Assembly: GCA_023213395.1 (NCBI GenBank)
Contig: CM041465.1
Coordinates: forward strand, 57,233,741-57,297,740
DNA length: 64,000 nucleotides
Source: Cycas panzhihuaensis
Taxonomy: Eukaryota; Cycadophyta
Direction of reading: 5' to 3'
The notes under the pieces: model-generated
Seen by the model: only the letters and a program-made list of their open reading frames with translations
Database searches by the model: none
What the model was told of the DNA's origin: nothing
In this document: piece after piece, positions 53,827 through 63,737 of the stretch
How the letters are laid out: each line of letters opens with the position of its first letter
Position numbering within the stretch: position 1 is the first letter of the stretch
Translations under genes and position numbers: made by a program

Positions 53827-55926
53827 CCATTAATCAATCTCAACAAACTTTCTCATGTCTAATGTCCTCACATCACTGACTTCATCGTCATATCATCACC
53901 TTGTCCATTTCTCACATAGAATCTAAAACACTCACTTCACCAAATTAATGCCGCATAAATCTCACAATGATAAGACACACACACTTCACTCAGTTATCCA
54001 AATATGACTCATGCCACAAATATTACCATTAATGAATAAACCACACTCATATGCAACTCAATAAAGTTTGCTTCCTTGTAACTTAGGTCATCCTTCTTTA
54101 CCCATTTAGTCAATTAATAAAGCGCACCATCGAACATGCATTCTTACTGCCCTTCTCTTGCCCATGTCATGCTCTCAAATTCCTCATATATTGCCTCATA
54201 TCACCATCTTCTTGTCCTCAAATTTGCCTTATCATGCCCATAAAGCTCCTTCAAGTAAATCACATTCCAAGAAGCACTAAGTTGCCATATGCCATCCAAC
54301 TCATTCATGCAAACACATGTATAATCGCCTCATCATCACAATAACTCTCTGATACAAACTCATACAAGAGAACCAACAGATGCCTCACATTGCCTTATGT
54401 TGCCAATATCATATTGCCATCCATGCCTCATGTATTATTACCATCAACAAAGACCTTATAAAATATTTTTATGCCACTTTAAGAAATATATATATTCATC
54501 AAAATGCCAAAATAAAATTACCAAAAGTGGCATCAAATGACAACAATGTGTATAAATAAAAAGGGCACAAATATATCAAAGTAACTCCCCAAATATATCA
54601 AAAGACCTTGATAACATTATTAAATCAAATTGATTTTGAAGTATATCAAAATCAACAAAAATAAAAATGCAACAATAACGAATTATCAATAGAGTCACAA
54701 ATCCAAATATCAAATCAACTTCATAAAATATAAAAAAGGGCGAATTGATATAATACAGCGCGACAATCTATATCAAAGGCGTAAATCACACGGCGATCTG
54801 AATTATTGAACATCAAAATATATTAACATATTAATATATTTAAACGATAAACTTGGCCGCCGGTGACATTGCAGTTGCGTGAATATATCAAACACGTAGG
54901 GCAACTCAACGCAGAGATATAAAAACAGCGGCGACTCTCAAAATTAATACGCCAATGTAACTGCGAATGGTTGAATGATTGATCTTCACTCATCAAGGAC
55001 GCACACAGACAATGATATGTATCACGCGGGGCATTTATCAAATGTGGATAGATAGAGAAAATTCATGAGTGGATGTCAGACATATTAACTGGCCGATTAA
55101 ATTAATCATTACACAGGCGACAACAAAATAAAGTACAAAACAACGAGCAGGATATTCACAATGTAATTTTGATAAATATGACTATATACAGGCGCTTGCA
55201 AATATCATGCGGACTGATATGCAATATGCGACAAAATATATCATATTGACGTAGAGGATATATAGAGGGTGATCCAATATTAACACCCAAGAAATGTAGG
55301 GTAAAATTACAGCTACGTAGGGAAATTAGCAGCCGAGCCAGAGAATATTCAACACACAGAGATTAAATCATGTGGTTCCAATAAGTATCATATATCAACA
55401 GGGCTACAAATCTATTAGCAAGCAGTCAGAGACATCAAGCTACAATGCAATACAGGCGACTAAGTCTTATGAGGCAACTGTATGATACATGCAAACTATG
55501 CAAGCCAAAATATATTAGTAGAGGGTGGCAAATAATATATATTGATGACGGCTGAATTATTATTCAAACCTTGAAATGTCAAAAAGGGTGACCAATATAT
55601 TTCAAAGTATGGGCATACCTTATTAATTTCACGGCTCTGCAATGGCCTCACAAGGGTTTTGCACTCTTCCACAGCTCAACCAAGGGCTGACAGCATAATA
55701 AATAGGTGTACTACTTCTCTTCATACGTGGGCAGCCTCAAACATCTCAACGGATAACAAAATCACCTCCACACAATCACATGGCTTCTATAGGCTCAACA
55801 ACGGTTACAAGAAGAATGGACATTATTGAACAAAACAAGCACTTCCTCACACACCAGAATTAGGGTTTCATCAACCAACACCTTGCTCAACCTGGCTTCA
55901 CCTCGCTCAAGCTCGCTTCACCTTAA
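53827..55926. other. Long non-coding leader of the gag-only Copia
   Basis: About 2.1 kb with no domain on the minus strand. AT-rich, many 'atatatc' words, and few short frames. It is unusual in that such a long leader separates the primer site from gag. Confidence 0.75.
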
Positions 55927-55937
55927 CTCTGATACCA
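55927..55937 (-). other. Primer binding site of gag-only Copia
   Basis: On the minus strand TGGTATCAGAG, the initiator-Met tRNA complement, follows the LTR end directly. Confidence 0.92.
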
Positions 55938-56160
55938 TGTTGGAAATCAAACTTGCAATAAAATAATTCACAAATAGAAATAAACACCTTCACAGGATCG
56001 AACGGTACCCTTAAGATACCTCCATTATATTAACAAAACATCCTTACAATAAATATTACATATGATACACTATGTTGTGTATTTATAATAAATGTCATAA
56101 TGGTGAGAGTGGGACCCACTTGCATGTGGGACAAAACAAATGTGCATTAATATTCCAACA
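55938..56160 (-). repeat. 5' LTR of nested gag-only Copia
   Basis: A 223-bp LTR, same length as its partner, TGTTGGAAATC...ATTCCAACA on +, followed by CTCCA (56161-56165). Confidence 0.95.
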
Positions 56161-57333
56161 CTCCATCCAGACACGTTTTGCGGGTCGTATTTCATAGAAT
56201 CCAATCCTTCTTCAAGTATCTCCTTGTCTACGGTATATTCCACCTCCAGCTGCTGGTTTTCTATTTTCTCTATAACCTCTTGTTTTCTTTTCTCCTAGGC
56301 CAGTCTTATCCTTTTTTGTCTTTGGAACTCACTCTCTATATACTCCTGTTGTTTACTACTTTCTTCTTCCTGTTTCCTTTTTCCCTCTCTTTTTTTGCCT
56401 CCCCTCAGAGAGGTTTTTCCTTCTTGCCATCTATCTCTCCTTGAGAGACCTCCGCCTGAGAATTTTCTCCTCTGTTTTCATCCTCTTCCTTAATTTCAAT
56501 CACTGTCTTTTCTAGCGTCCTCAGCTGATATCGCTTTTGTACCCTGTTTTGAACCACACGTTGGATTTCTGTCCATTTTTCTTCACTGATACAACCATGG
56601 TCCAACAGGCTAGGGGCGCCTGTTCTTCTTCTGGTTCAGGCATTACTATTTCTGGGCATTGTGCAATTAATAATCCTTGCAGAATTATCACATGATAAAA
56701 AGTAACGGACTTTACCGTCTTTTGCACCATTTGCAAATTCTGCAGCAATCACCTTGCTACAAGGCTCTCCCAGTTATAGCGCTTCCCTTGGGCTACCTGA
56801 TTGACCATAGTTCTTAAATTTGCAGGTACAAACAAATTCTTCTGGGTTAGTATAACCTTGATGAAAATAAAATGTGCCAGGAATCCTTTTTCCACGGACT
56901 GGATCCCTGCAATTCGAATCCCTGAATTGGAGGCATCCTTCTTGCTTGCTCCAAATTGCTTTGCCGCTTCTTCCCTAGTTATTTGGTTGTCTCTTTTCAC
57001 AAGTTCTCCGTCCTTGGGGAGACCGGTGAGCACTGCTATTGAATCTTTTGAGATTCGTAGTATATCTAGTTGTGTTGCTATCAATGGAGTTGCTGTACTC
57101 ATAAATTTCACCAATCATGGGAAAGTCCCGATCAATACATACCTGTGAAGTCCCGCTTCTATCATGAATTTCTTCCTCATGTCTTCATCTCCCATGACCT
57201 GCCATTCTGCGCGAATCTGAGGGTCATCGTTTTCTCTGAACAGAATTATCTTCATCATCGTTTCCCTTGTGCGTCGATTTGCCTGTTGCACACAGTCCTG
57301 CAGTGCTCTGTTTGAAATGCCGTGTCTCAACAC
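56161..57333 (-). pseudogene. Gypsy-J extra ORF, N-terminal and middle part
   Basis: Three open pieces (57333-57115, 57114-56749, 56748-56521) and a tail (56605-56405) on the minus strand. They read MMKIILFRENDDPQIRAEWQVM, IATQLDILRISKDSIAVLTGLP, REEAAKQFGASKKDASNSGIRI, GFLAHFIFIKVILTQKNLFVPANLRTMVNQVAQGKRYNWESLVA, then an E/K-rich linker. The homologous parts of Gypsy-G are at 40970-41960. The pieces abut at single stops, so decay is slight. The tail meets the nested Copia at LEEGLDSMKYDPQNVSGW. It lies between integrase and the 3' LTR, a position where some plant Gypsy elements carry env-like or other accessory frames; no membrane segment or signal peptide is obvious. Confidence 0.78.
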
Positions 57334-57419
57334 TCTTCCTTAATGTTTCCTGCGTTGCGCCATACCCCTCCTTCCAGACGATGATATTCGGTTTGAATTG
57401 ACATGCTTCATCATTCTTT

Positions 57420-57640
57420 GAAGTGGTCGCACCAATGTACGCACCACGCCGTTGGTTAATTACTCACCGGTCACTTCCACGTTTCCCCATTGCATCCTTG
57501 CTTGAGGTGGTCGCACCATGTCGTTGATCATTAGTACCAACTGCTTCACGTTTTTCCATCGTGAGTTAGCAGTCGTCGCATCTTTACTTGAGGTGGTCAC
57601 ACCGCACTGTTGGTAGTTAAATACCAGTCATTTCTTTATT
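57420..57640. repeat. Three direct repeats of about 85 bp in Gypsy-J
   Basis: Units begin GAAGTGGTCGCACC at 57420, GAGGTGGTCGCACC at 57504 and GAGGTGGTCACACC at 57590 (spacing 84 and 86 bp). Each has a 'CGTTGGT(T)AAT' or '(G)TTGATCATTAGTACCA' middle part. They lie between the integrase end and the extra ORF and encode no obvious peptide. Confidence 0.75.
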
Positions 57641-57770
57641 TGTTCATTATAGTTTTTTATTAATAACTGGTAGCCATCACGCCATTGTTTTTTCCTTCAT
57701 CAATTCCCTTAAATATCCTGTTCTAGGTAGAGAACCTATCCCCTTGGTTCTTTGTGCTTGTTTTTTTTTT

Positions 57771-58930
57771 TTATGTTTCATATAATTTTATCCTACTGCC
57801 ATTGACCAGCTTGGTCAATGGTTGACCATCTAGCTGCTCTAATCTAACAGCTTCATTTTCACAGATATGAATAACCTTATAAGGACCTAACCATCTGATT
57901 TTCATCTTGCATGGTTTCATTTTAAATTTACTATCATACAGTAGAACTAAATCATTTACCTTATATTCAGGTTTTTTCAAATGTCAATCATGCCAAGACT
58001 TATGTCTTCTTTTCTCTACTTGTAACTCCCACAGGCCTCGAGCTCATGTCTCATCTAATTTCATCAGTTAAATCAGTTTTTGAGCATAAGAAATTTTTGG
58101 ATCCAACCTCAATTGCTGTGCCACTCTCAGGCTTTTTGCTTGAAATTCCAAAGGAACCATTGTTTCTAACCCATATGCCAATTGAAATGGAGTACATTTA
58201 TGCGGCCTTTTATTCATGGTTCTATCTGCCTAAAGAACTAAATGCAACTTTTCTGCCCAATTCGTCTGGTTCGCATTGCAAATTTTCATCAAGGCTATCT
58301 TCAAGATTTTGTTCATACTTTCAACCTATCCATTCGCCCTTGGGTAATATGGTGAAGATTTACCATGTTGTATCAGAAATTCCAAGGTCAAATATTTGAT
58401 TATTTGATTCAAAAAACTCCCCCCTTGGTCTAATACAATCTCTAGGGGACAACCAAACCTTACTATAGTGACTTGATATAAAAATCGAACTATACTTCTT
58501 GCATTACATTTCTTCATTGGTTTGGCTTCTGTCCATTTTGTCAAAAAATCTGTAGCCACTAATATGTATCTTGCATTGATTCTACGAGCCAGAGGGTTGA
58601 TTGGTCCTACAAAGTCTAGCCCTAGTTTTCAAACGGACCCTGGGCTAGAATAGGATGTAGGGGCAAATAGTTCAGTTTAGAGGGCTTACTTGTTCGTTGG
58701 CAAATGTCACAGGTTTTTACCCATTTTTCAGCATCTTCGAATAAGGTTGGCTACCACAATCCTGCTAATAAAATTTTTCGTGCCGTGGCCTCACTCCCAT
58801 GATGAGTTGAAGCTGCTCCTTTGTGTGCCTCCCTCAATATTGATTGCACTTCATGTTGTAATATGCATCTCCGTAATATTTCATCTGGCCCCATTTTATA
58901 CAACATACCACCTATGAGTTGGAAGGGAAA
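57771..58930 (-). pseudogene. Gypsy-J integrase
   Basis: Open pieces: core (58559-58326) with ATDFLTKWTEAKPMKKCNARS, IVLDQGGSFLNQIIKYLT (second Asp) and, continuing, SPYYPRANGQVE (Glu), and the C-terminal domain (57980-57771) with KPEYKVNDLVLLYDSKF, MKIRWLGPYKVIHICENEAVRLEQLDGQP, NGSRIKLY. The zinc domain (about 58930-58690) reads LQHEVQSILREAHKGAASTHHGSEATARKILLAGLW and KTCDICQRTSK. The GLDFVGP segment near 58640 is disrupted by a frameshift. Confidence 0.85.
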
Positions 58931-58937
58931 GGCTTTC

Positions 58938-59639
58938 TTAATAAAACTTCTTCTCTGTCTTTTCTAGCCCTTTAGGTGTTTGTTCCATGGATAAATACTC
59001 TACAATTCCCTCATACCAGGATGGAACAACTTCAATAGAAAATAGTTTATGGTCTAGAAAGTCATCAAATATCTCAGTACTTGGTTCTTCTTCCTTTATT
59101 CTAGACAATTGGTCTGGTATCACATGCTTATCTCCCTTTTTTATCATGATTTTAAACATACACTCTTGAAAAAGCATTAGCCAGTGACTAATCCTTCCCT
59201 GGAGGATAGGCTTATTAATGAGATATTGCAGAGCTTGATGGTCAACAAAGAATACAAACAGGTTAGCCAACAAGTAATGTCGAAATTTTTGCAAGGCATA
59301 AATCATGCCAAGTCCCTCTCATTTTGTAACTGTATAGTTACATTCGACCGATGTCAATTTCCGACTTGCAATGGGAAGATCTATTTTTTCATCAACAGGT
59401 TGAGCCAATACGCATCCGATCGTGTACAACGAGGCATCCACATGTACATGGAATGGTTTGTTCCAATTCTGAAATCTGACCCTAGGGGCTTCCACTATCC
59501 TTTTCTTCAAAGCATCAAAGGACAATTGTTGTCTCATCGTCCATTCCCATTTCTTTGCCTTTTTCAGCAATGATTCCACGGGATAGGCAATTTGGACATA
59601 TCCCCTTATGAATTTCCGGTAATATCCGATCATTCCCAA
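58938..59639 (-). pseudogene. Gypsy-J RNase H
   Basis: Two pieces (59639-59319 and 59306-58938) separated by one stop. They read GMIGYYRKFIRGYVQIAYPVESLLKK, PFHVHVDASLYTIGCVLAQP (Asp), IASRKLTSVECNYTVTK, a stop, ERLGMIYALQKFRHY (Glu), FVDHQALQYLINKP (Asp), RISHWLMLFQECMF, KHVIPDQLSRIKEEE. Active-site residues are kept. The stop lies where Gypsy-G has its own TGA nearby (39043-39045). Confidence 0.92.
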
Positions 59640-59657
59640 GAATCCTTTGAGATTCTT

Positions 59658-60437
59658 TCATTTTGGGGAACAAGAAATTTTAGTTACCTCCACCTTTGCT
59701 GGATCTATCATCAATCCCTCCTTTGAGACAATATGGCCCAACAAAGATCCAAATGGTACCATAAAGGTACATTTGTCTGGATTTAGGCATGATCTATTTT
59801 TCCCACATATTTCCAACATCAATCTTAATTGGAACAAGTGATCTTTTAACAAACTGTACAAAGTCAAATCATCCAAAAACACTTCAATTGCCTTTCCTAT
59901 CAATTCCCAAAATATATTCAGAATTATTCTTTGAAATGTTGCTGGGGCATTAGTTAGCCCAAACGACATTACTTGATAGGCATAAGTGCCCCATTCTGTG
60001 ACAAATGTGGCATTCAATTGATTTTCAGATGCTATCCAAACTTGATTATATCCACTGAACCCGTCAGTGAATGAAAATACCTCGTGCCCCGTGACTTTTT
60101 CCAATATGTCCTTGGTGAAAGGAACTGGAAATGGGTCTTTCTTGGTGGCTTTATTTAAGGCCCTGTAATCAACACATACACGTAGTTTCCCATTTTTTTT
60201 GGGTACTACCACGACTGGGCTTACCCATTCACTATTTTCCACTTCAAAAATATATCTCGCTTTCAATAGTTTATCCAATTCTACTTTTACTTGCTCCTTA
60301 TACCGAGGGTTCATTCTGTAGGGCCTCTGCCTTACAAGTTTTATATTTTTCAGCAATTCAATTTTGTGCTCTCCCACTTTTGGGGGAATTCCTTGACAGG
60401 TCCTTATAGGACCACGCAAACACATCTCTAAATTCAC
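59658..60437 (-). pseudogene. Gypsy-J reverse transcriptase
   Basis: A 259-residue open frame with fingers (RPYRMNPRYKEQVKVELDKLL, WVSPVVVVPKKNGKLRVCVDYRALNKAT), palm motifs (FSFTDGFSGYNQVWIA, with Asp in place of the usual LDG.SGY; TYAYQVMSFGLTNAPATFQR), the catalytic VFLDDLTLYS and the thumb start LGHIVSKEGL. The FLDD catalytic box is intact. Upstream the frame extends to the DVFAWSYKDLKGI region in another frame. Of the Gypsy RTs here it is the least damaged. Confidence 0.93.
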
Positions 60438-60930
60438 AAAAGAGTGTTGTTGCCTGCTGCATTACTTTTGGTTCCTAGTATTCCCTCACTCTTATCCATT
60501 TAGGATCCTTTTCTGTTCCTATATTAATTTGTTTCAATTGGAGTTCTTTCTTTTTAACTATTTCCCCATTTGGATTTAGCCCATAGGCTGGGGTCTGACA
60601 GATTTCCTTCTAACCATATTCTATGACAGAATATGCCTAAGGAAAATTATGTGCTTCATCTTATTTATGCATTTGATAGCAATTCCTTTCCCCGAAGGGA
60701 GGAACATCTTGCTCTCCTAACATCAATTTAGTAGGTGCAGGAGTTTTAAACAAACATTTCCCAACTATATTCTCTGGCGATTTAATCACATTATAGCCAT
60801 ATGTCTTATTGTCAAGCAACAAGTACGAGCAATCATCTTGTGCTTTATTAAAAAGATCTTTTACATGACTTTCTACTTCGCCTTTTTCCTTATTGTGAGA
60901 TACAAGATTACCTATGTTGTTATGATCCTG

Positions 60931-61569
60931 CTATTGCTTGTCTGGGCACAGCTCCAATTGATAACAGTTGGGAGACGCGTCACCCGTTTCCTCCCATGTT
61001 GTTTGCAGCCAATCCAATAAATAAGTCAATGATGCTTCACTTGAAAGGTGAGGAGGAGTTTTTAAGACTTGAAATGCTGTCTTCGACCAGGGACTGGTTG
61101 TGGTAGCTGATGTAACAGTGGTTGCAAATGATGTATCTACATCTTCAACTTTTTCCATGTGAGGTCCATCCGAACAAAGAGATAAAACTACTTTCTTTCT
61201 TGCAGTATGTAGGGTGAAAGTCAAATTTCCCCAATCTTGCAATGCTTCTATTGCAAGTAGCCACGGTCTTCCAAGAAGTGTTGGATATGCCTTGTTATGA
61301 TTTTGCATCCTGACAATTGCAAAATCTAAGCGAACTGTGATCCCTGCTACTATGACCGGAATGTTCAAAAAAGACCCCATCAGTCTGACTTGCAACTGAT
61401 TAGCCAGTCTAATCGCATAATGTGGGGAAACCATTTCTGGTCGTCCCAATGAAATCCATGTAGTCTCAGGGAGTACAATTACTTCTAACCCACCATCTAC
61501 AATGGTTTTGCAAATCATCGTACCAAAGAGGGTCATAGGAACCCTAGGATCAATTGAATCTATTTTCAA
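60931..61569 (-). pseudogene. Gypsy-J protease (retropepsin-like)
   Basis: A 212-residue frame: RVPMTLFGTMICKTIVDGGLEVIVLPETTW (catalytic region D-G-G where D-S-G or D-T-G is usual), MGSFLNIPVIVAGITVRLDFAIVRM (flap region), YPTLLGRPWLLAIEAL. The same layout occurs in the nested Gypsy protease at 33184-34013. The DGG triad is shared by lineage members in this window and may be genuine rather than a mutation. The C-terminal part is a spacer to the RT. Confidence 0.85.
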
Positions 61570-62058
61570 CGCTCATAACATAGGTTTTTCAATTTGATCT
61601 AAAATTGCCTGCTAGAAATAGTCGGCCTCCCACCACTTAAAAATGATAGAAACAGGAATAGAGATCCCTATTTCGGTCAATAATTCCTTCATTTCTTGTA
61701 TCTTCTACCAGGGATTCTTCTCAGGTTGTTCTTCATGAAATGCCATTCATCTCTAATAAACTTGGCCTTTGAATCTATTGACCTGCTTTATCTCCTCCTG
61801 TTGCACTATCTTCGTTGCTTCCTGCAGGGCCTACACAGCTTCTTGTAATCTCCTTTTTTCAACTACTGGGTCAGGAAAATTTTCTGCAACTGGCGTGGTA
61901 GTGGTTTTTCCACTTCTTGTATGGATATAGACTGGCTACTCTTTATCTGGAACCTTTGTTGCTAGATTGGAAGTTTGCACTTTCAGACTGGGATTCTTCG
62001 GGCAGTTTGCCCATTTGTGGTCAGCCAGACCACATTCCTCACAAATATAATCTCCTTT

Positions 62059-62541
62059 CTATTTTTGTAATGGGCAGTTTGTTCGAAAGTGTCCCCATCT
62101 TAAACATAGATGACAACGGATTGGTTTGGTTTTTCCCTTATACTGTTTAAAGAAATTGCCTTCCTTTCTTTGGTAAAATGACTCCCTCACTGGTGTTTTG
62201 TAATAACATTCCCATGTATAATGGTTCGCCCTTTTACAGATTTTGCACCATCGCCTTTCCCCCATTTGCTGATGTTCATTCTTGAAATGCCCCGGTTGTC
62301 CATAGGGAGGAGGACACCATATGTTGTCTCAGGATTTTCCTATTCTTAATTTGGCTATTACTGCCCTTAAGTTCTTAATTTCCTCATTTTGTTGGTTTGT
62401 GCCAGGAAACACAACCGAGAATTGTTGTTTCAACATTTCAACTTCCTTTCTCAAGGCTTCTACTTTAGGATTTATCATCCATTGGGACACACTTGTTTGC
62501 CCAACATTCTGAATTCCAACATTTAAATAACCTGTTCTCAT
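62059..62541 (-). pseudogene. Gypsy-J zinc-knuckle region
   Basis: Pieces 62541-62329 (a Q/E-rich helix with VEALRKEVEMLKQQF, coiled-coil-like) and 62265-62059. The latter holds two knuckles, CKICKRANHYTWEC and CHLCLRWGHFRTNC, both fitting CX2CX4HX4C. They would bind the element RNA. A frame break lies between the pieces. Confidence 0.88.
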
Positions 62542-62729
62542 TTGGTTTTCAAATCATAGAGCCAAGTCTTTGACTTGCTCATAGCTATTCAATGGATGAA
62601 AAATAATATTTTCTTTTAAATGGGATAACAACCCTTGCACAAAATATTTCAGAGATAAAATTGGGTTCATGGGTATAGCAGGATCCATTTTATTCATAAT
62701 AATCCAGAGTCTGCCATCAAAATCAGGAC

Positions 62730-63347
62730 TCACTTGGCATCTGCCAAATTTCTTCTAGGGCTTGAAAAATGGACATTGGATTCCGTAATCGTTGGAACCT
62801 GTCCAAAAATTGTTTGTATTGCCTTCCATGTTGGATTTATTTTTGCCACATACTGGTACCACACTATTGCTACTCCCTGCAATGTTGAAAAGAATCGTGC
62901 CTTAATTTCATCTGGGTCCTTAATTTTCTTAATTTTTAGCACATTAGAAAACAAGGCCAGATGGTCTCCCAGATCTCTTAAGCCATCACACTATAAATGC
63001 CCAAACATAGCATCATTTTGAACTATTACATACGAAGGGTTTACCTGGTTTCCTCCCCCAGTTGCATTTCTTTGTGCCTGGTTTTCCGGTCTTGTTGGCA
63101 TTGGCCCACTTTGCACGATTTTGTTTGCACCTCTTACTGGGATTGTTGAATTTGTTCCTCCACCTCCGCTCATCCCCTGATTCTGGGGAGTATTGTTTGC
63201 ACTCTCCAGACTTCCTCCTAGCAACATTGATCCTAAAAACATTTTTGCCATCTTACTATAAAGCGGGTTCAGTACATGGGAATGGGAGTCCTTGACATCT
63301 ACAAGATAGCAATCCCACCCCATTGCGGTGGTGCTATATACTTCCAA
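62730..63347 (-). pseudogene. Gypsy-J gag
   Basis: Pieces 63347-62991 and 62954-62730. The N-terminal part is Gly/Asn-rich (GGGGTNSTIPVRG, PTRPENQAQRN). The second part has LKIKKIKDPDEIKARFFSTLQGVAIVWYQYVAK, which is the Retrotrans_gag pattern 'A..f..tL.g.A..Wy'. A few stops separate the pieces. Related gag is at 34500-35050 and 46230-46490. Confidence 0.85.
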
Positions 63348-63715
63348 ACTTACTGATTTTCCTTCCTCTAAAATGGCCTACCCTTCCTCTACGTTCTCGG
63401 GGTCTTTGTTCTCTGTCCACTTCGAGGCTTCCGCTTGCAACTCTTGGGTTTCTTCCTAGGTTCCTTCTGTGCTTTCTTTTTCTTGTCCCCTTGGGTCTGA
63501 CTTTTTTCTCGTCTGCCCTTCGCAGGTTTCCTTCTGACTTGCTTCTTTTCGACTGGTTCTTTGGGTTTGCAAATGCCCTCCTGGCTTCTTTTCGCCTCCC
63601 ACCGCTAACTTTGTTCTTGCCTGGTCTCGACCCTTCTTACGGAATTAACCCTTGGTGGCATGGACAATCCCCCCTTACTCTTTCATCCTCGGGCGCTCAT
63701 TCTTCTCCAAATTCT
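63348..63715. other. 5' leader of Gypsy-J
   Basis: A CT-rich stretch, i.e. GA-rich on the element's sense strand, between the primer site and gag. On the minus strand it reads as a basic Lys/Arg-rich stretch, resembling the N-terminal extension of gag in the nested Gypsy (35356-35667). No other feature was recognised. Confidence 0.5.
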
Positions 63716-63737
63716 GGATACCCGGCAACGAAACCAA
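63716..63737 (-). other. Primer binding site of Gypsy-J
   Basis: On the minus strand the LTR end is followed by TTGGTTTCGTTGCCGGGTAT. From the second base it would pair with a tRNA ending GGCAACGAAACCA. The nested Gypsy (35785-35807) has a similar site. The tRNA was not identified. Confidence 0.65.

Larger units (their letters stand above)
52423..56160 (-). mobile_element. Gag-only Copia nested in the Gypsy-J extra ORF
   Basis: A 3738-bp element with 223-bp LTRs, 5-bp duplication CTCCA, a minus strand primer binding site next to the right LTR (55927-55937, CTCTGATACCA read on +, i.e. TGGTATCAGAG), and a purine tract next to the left LTR. Its only coding region is gag (53826-53164 and 53109-52669). 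No protease, integrase, RT or RNase H exists, and about 2.1 kb between gag and the primer site is non-coding. It must rely on proteins of other Copia elements. It is inserted in the sense frame of the Gypsy-J extra ORF. Confidence 0.95.

Noticed and set aside
56178-56444. Hydrophobic + strand frame of 88 residues resembling a membrane protein
   Set aside because: Phe/Leu-rich translation of a CT-rich stretch; the minus strand encodes the Lys/Glu-rich linker of the extra ORF, with a counterpart in Gypsy-G.
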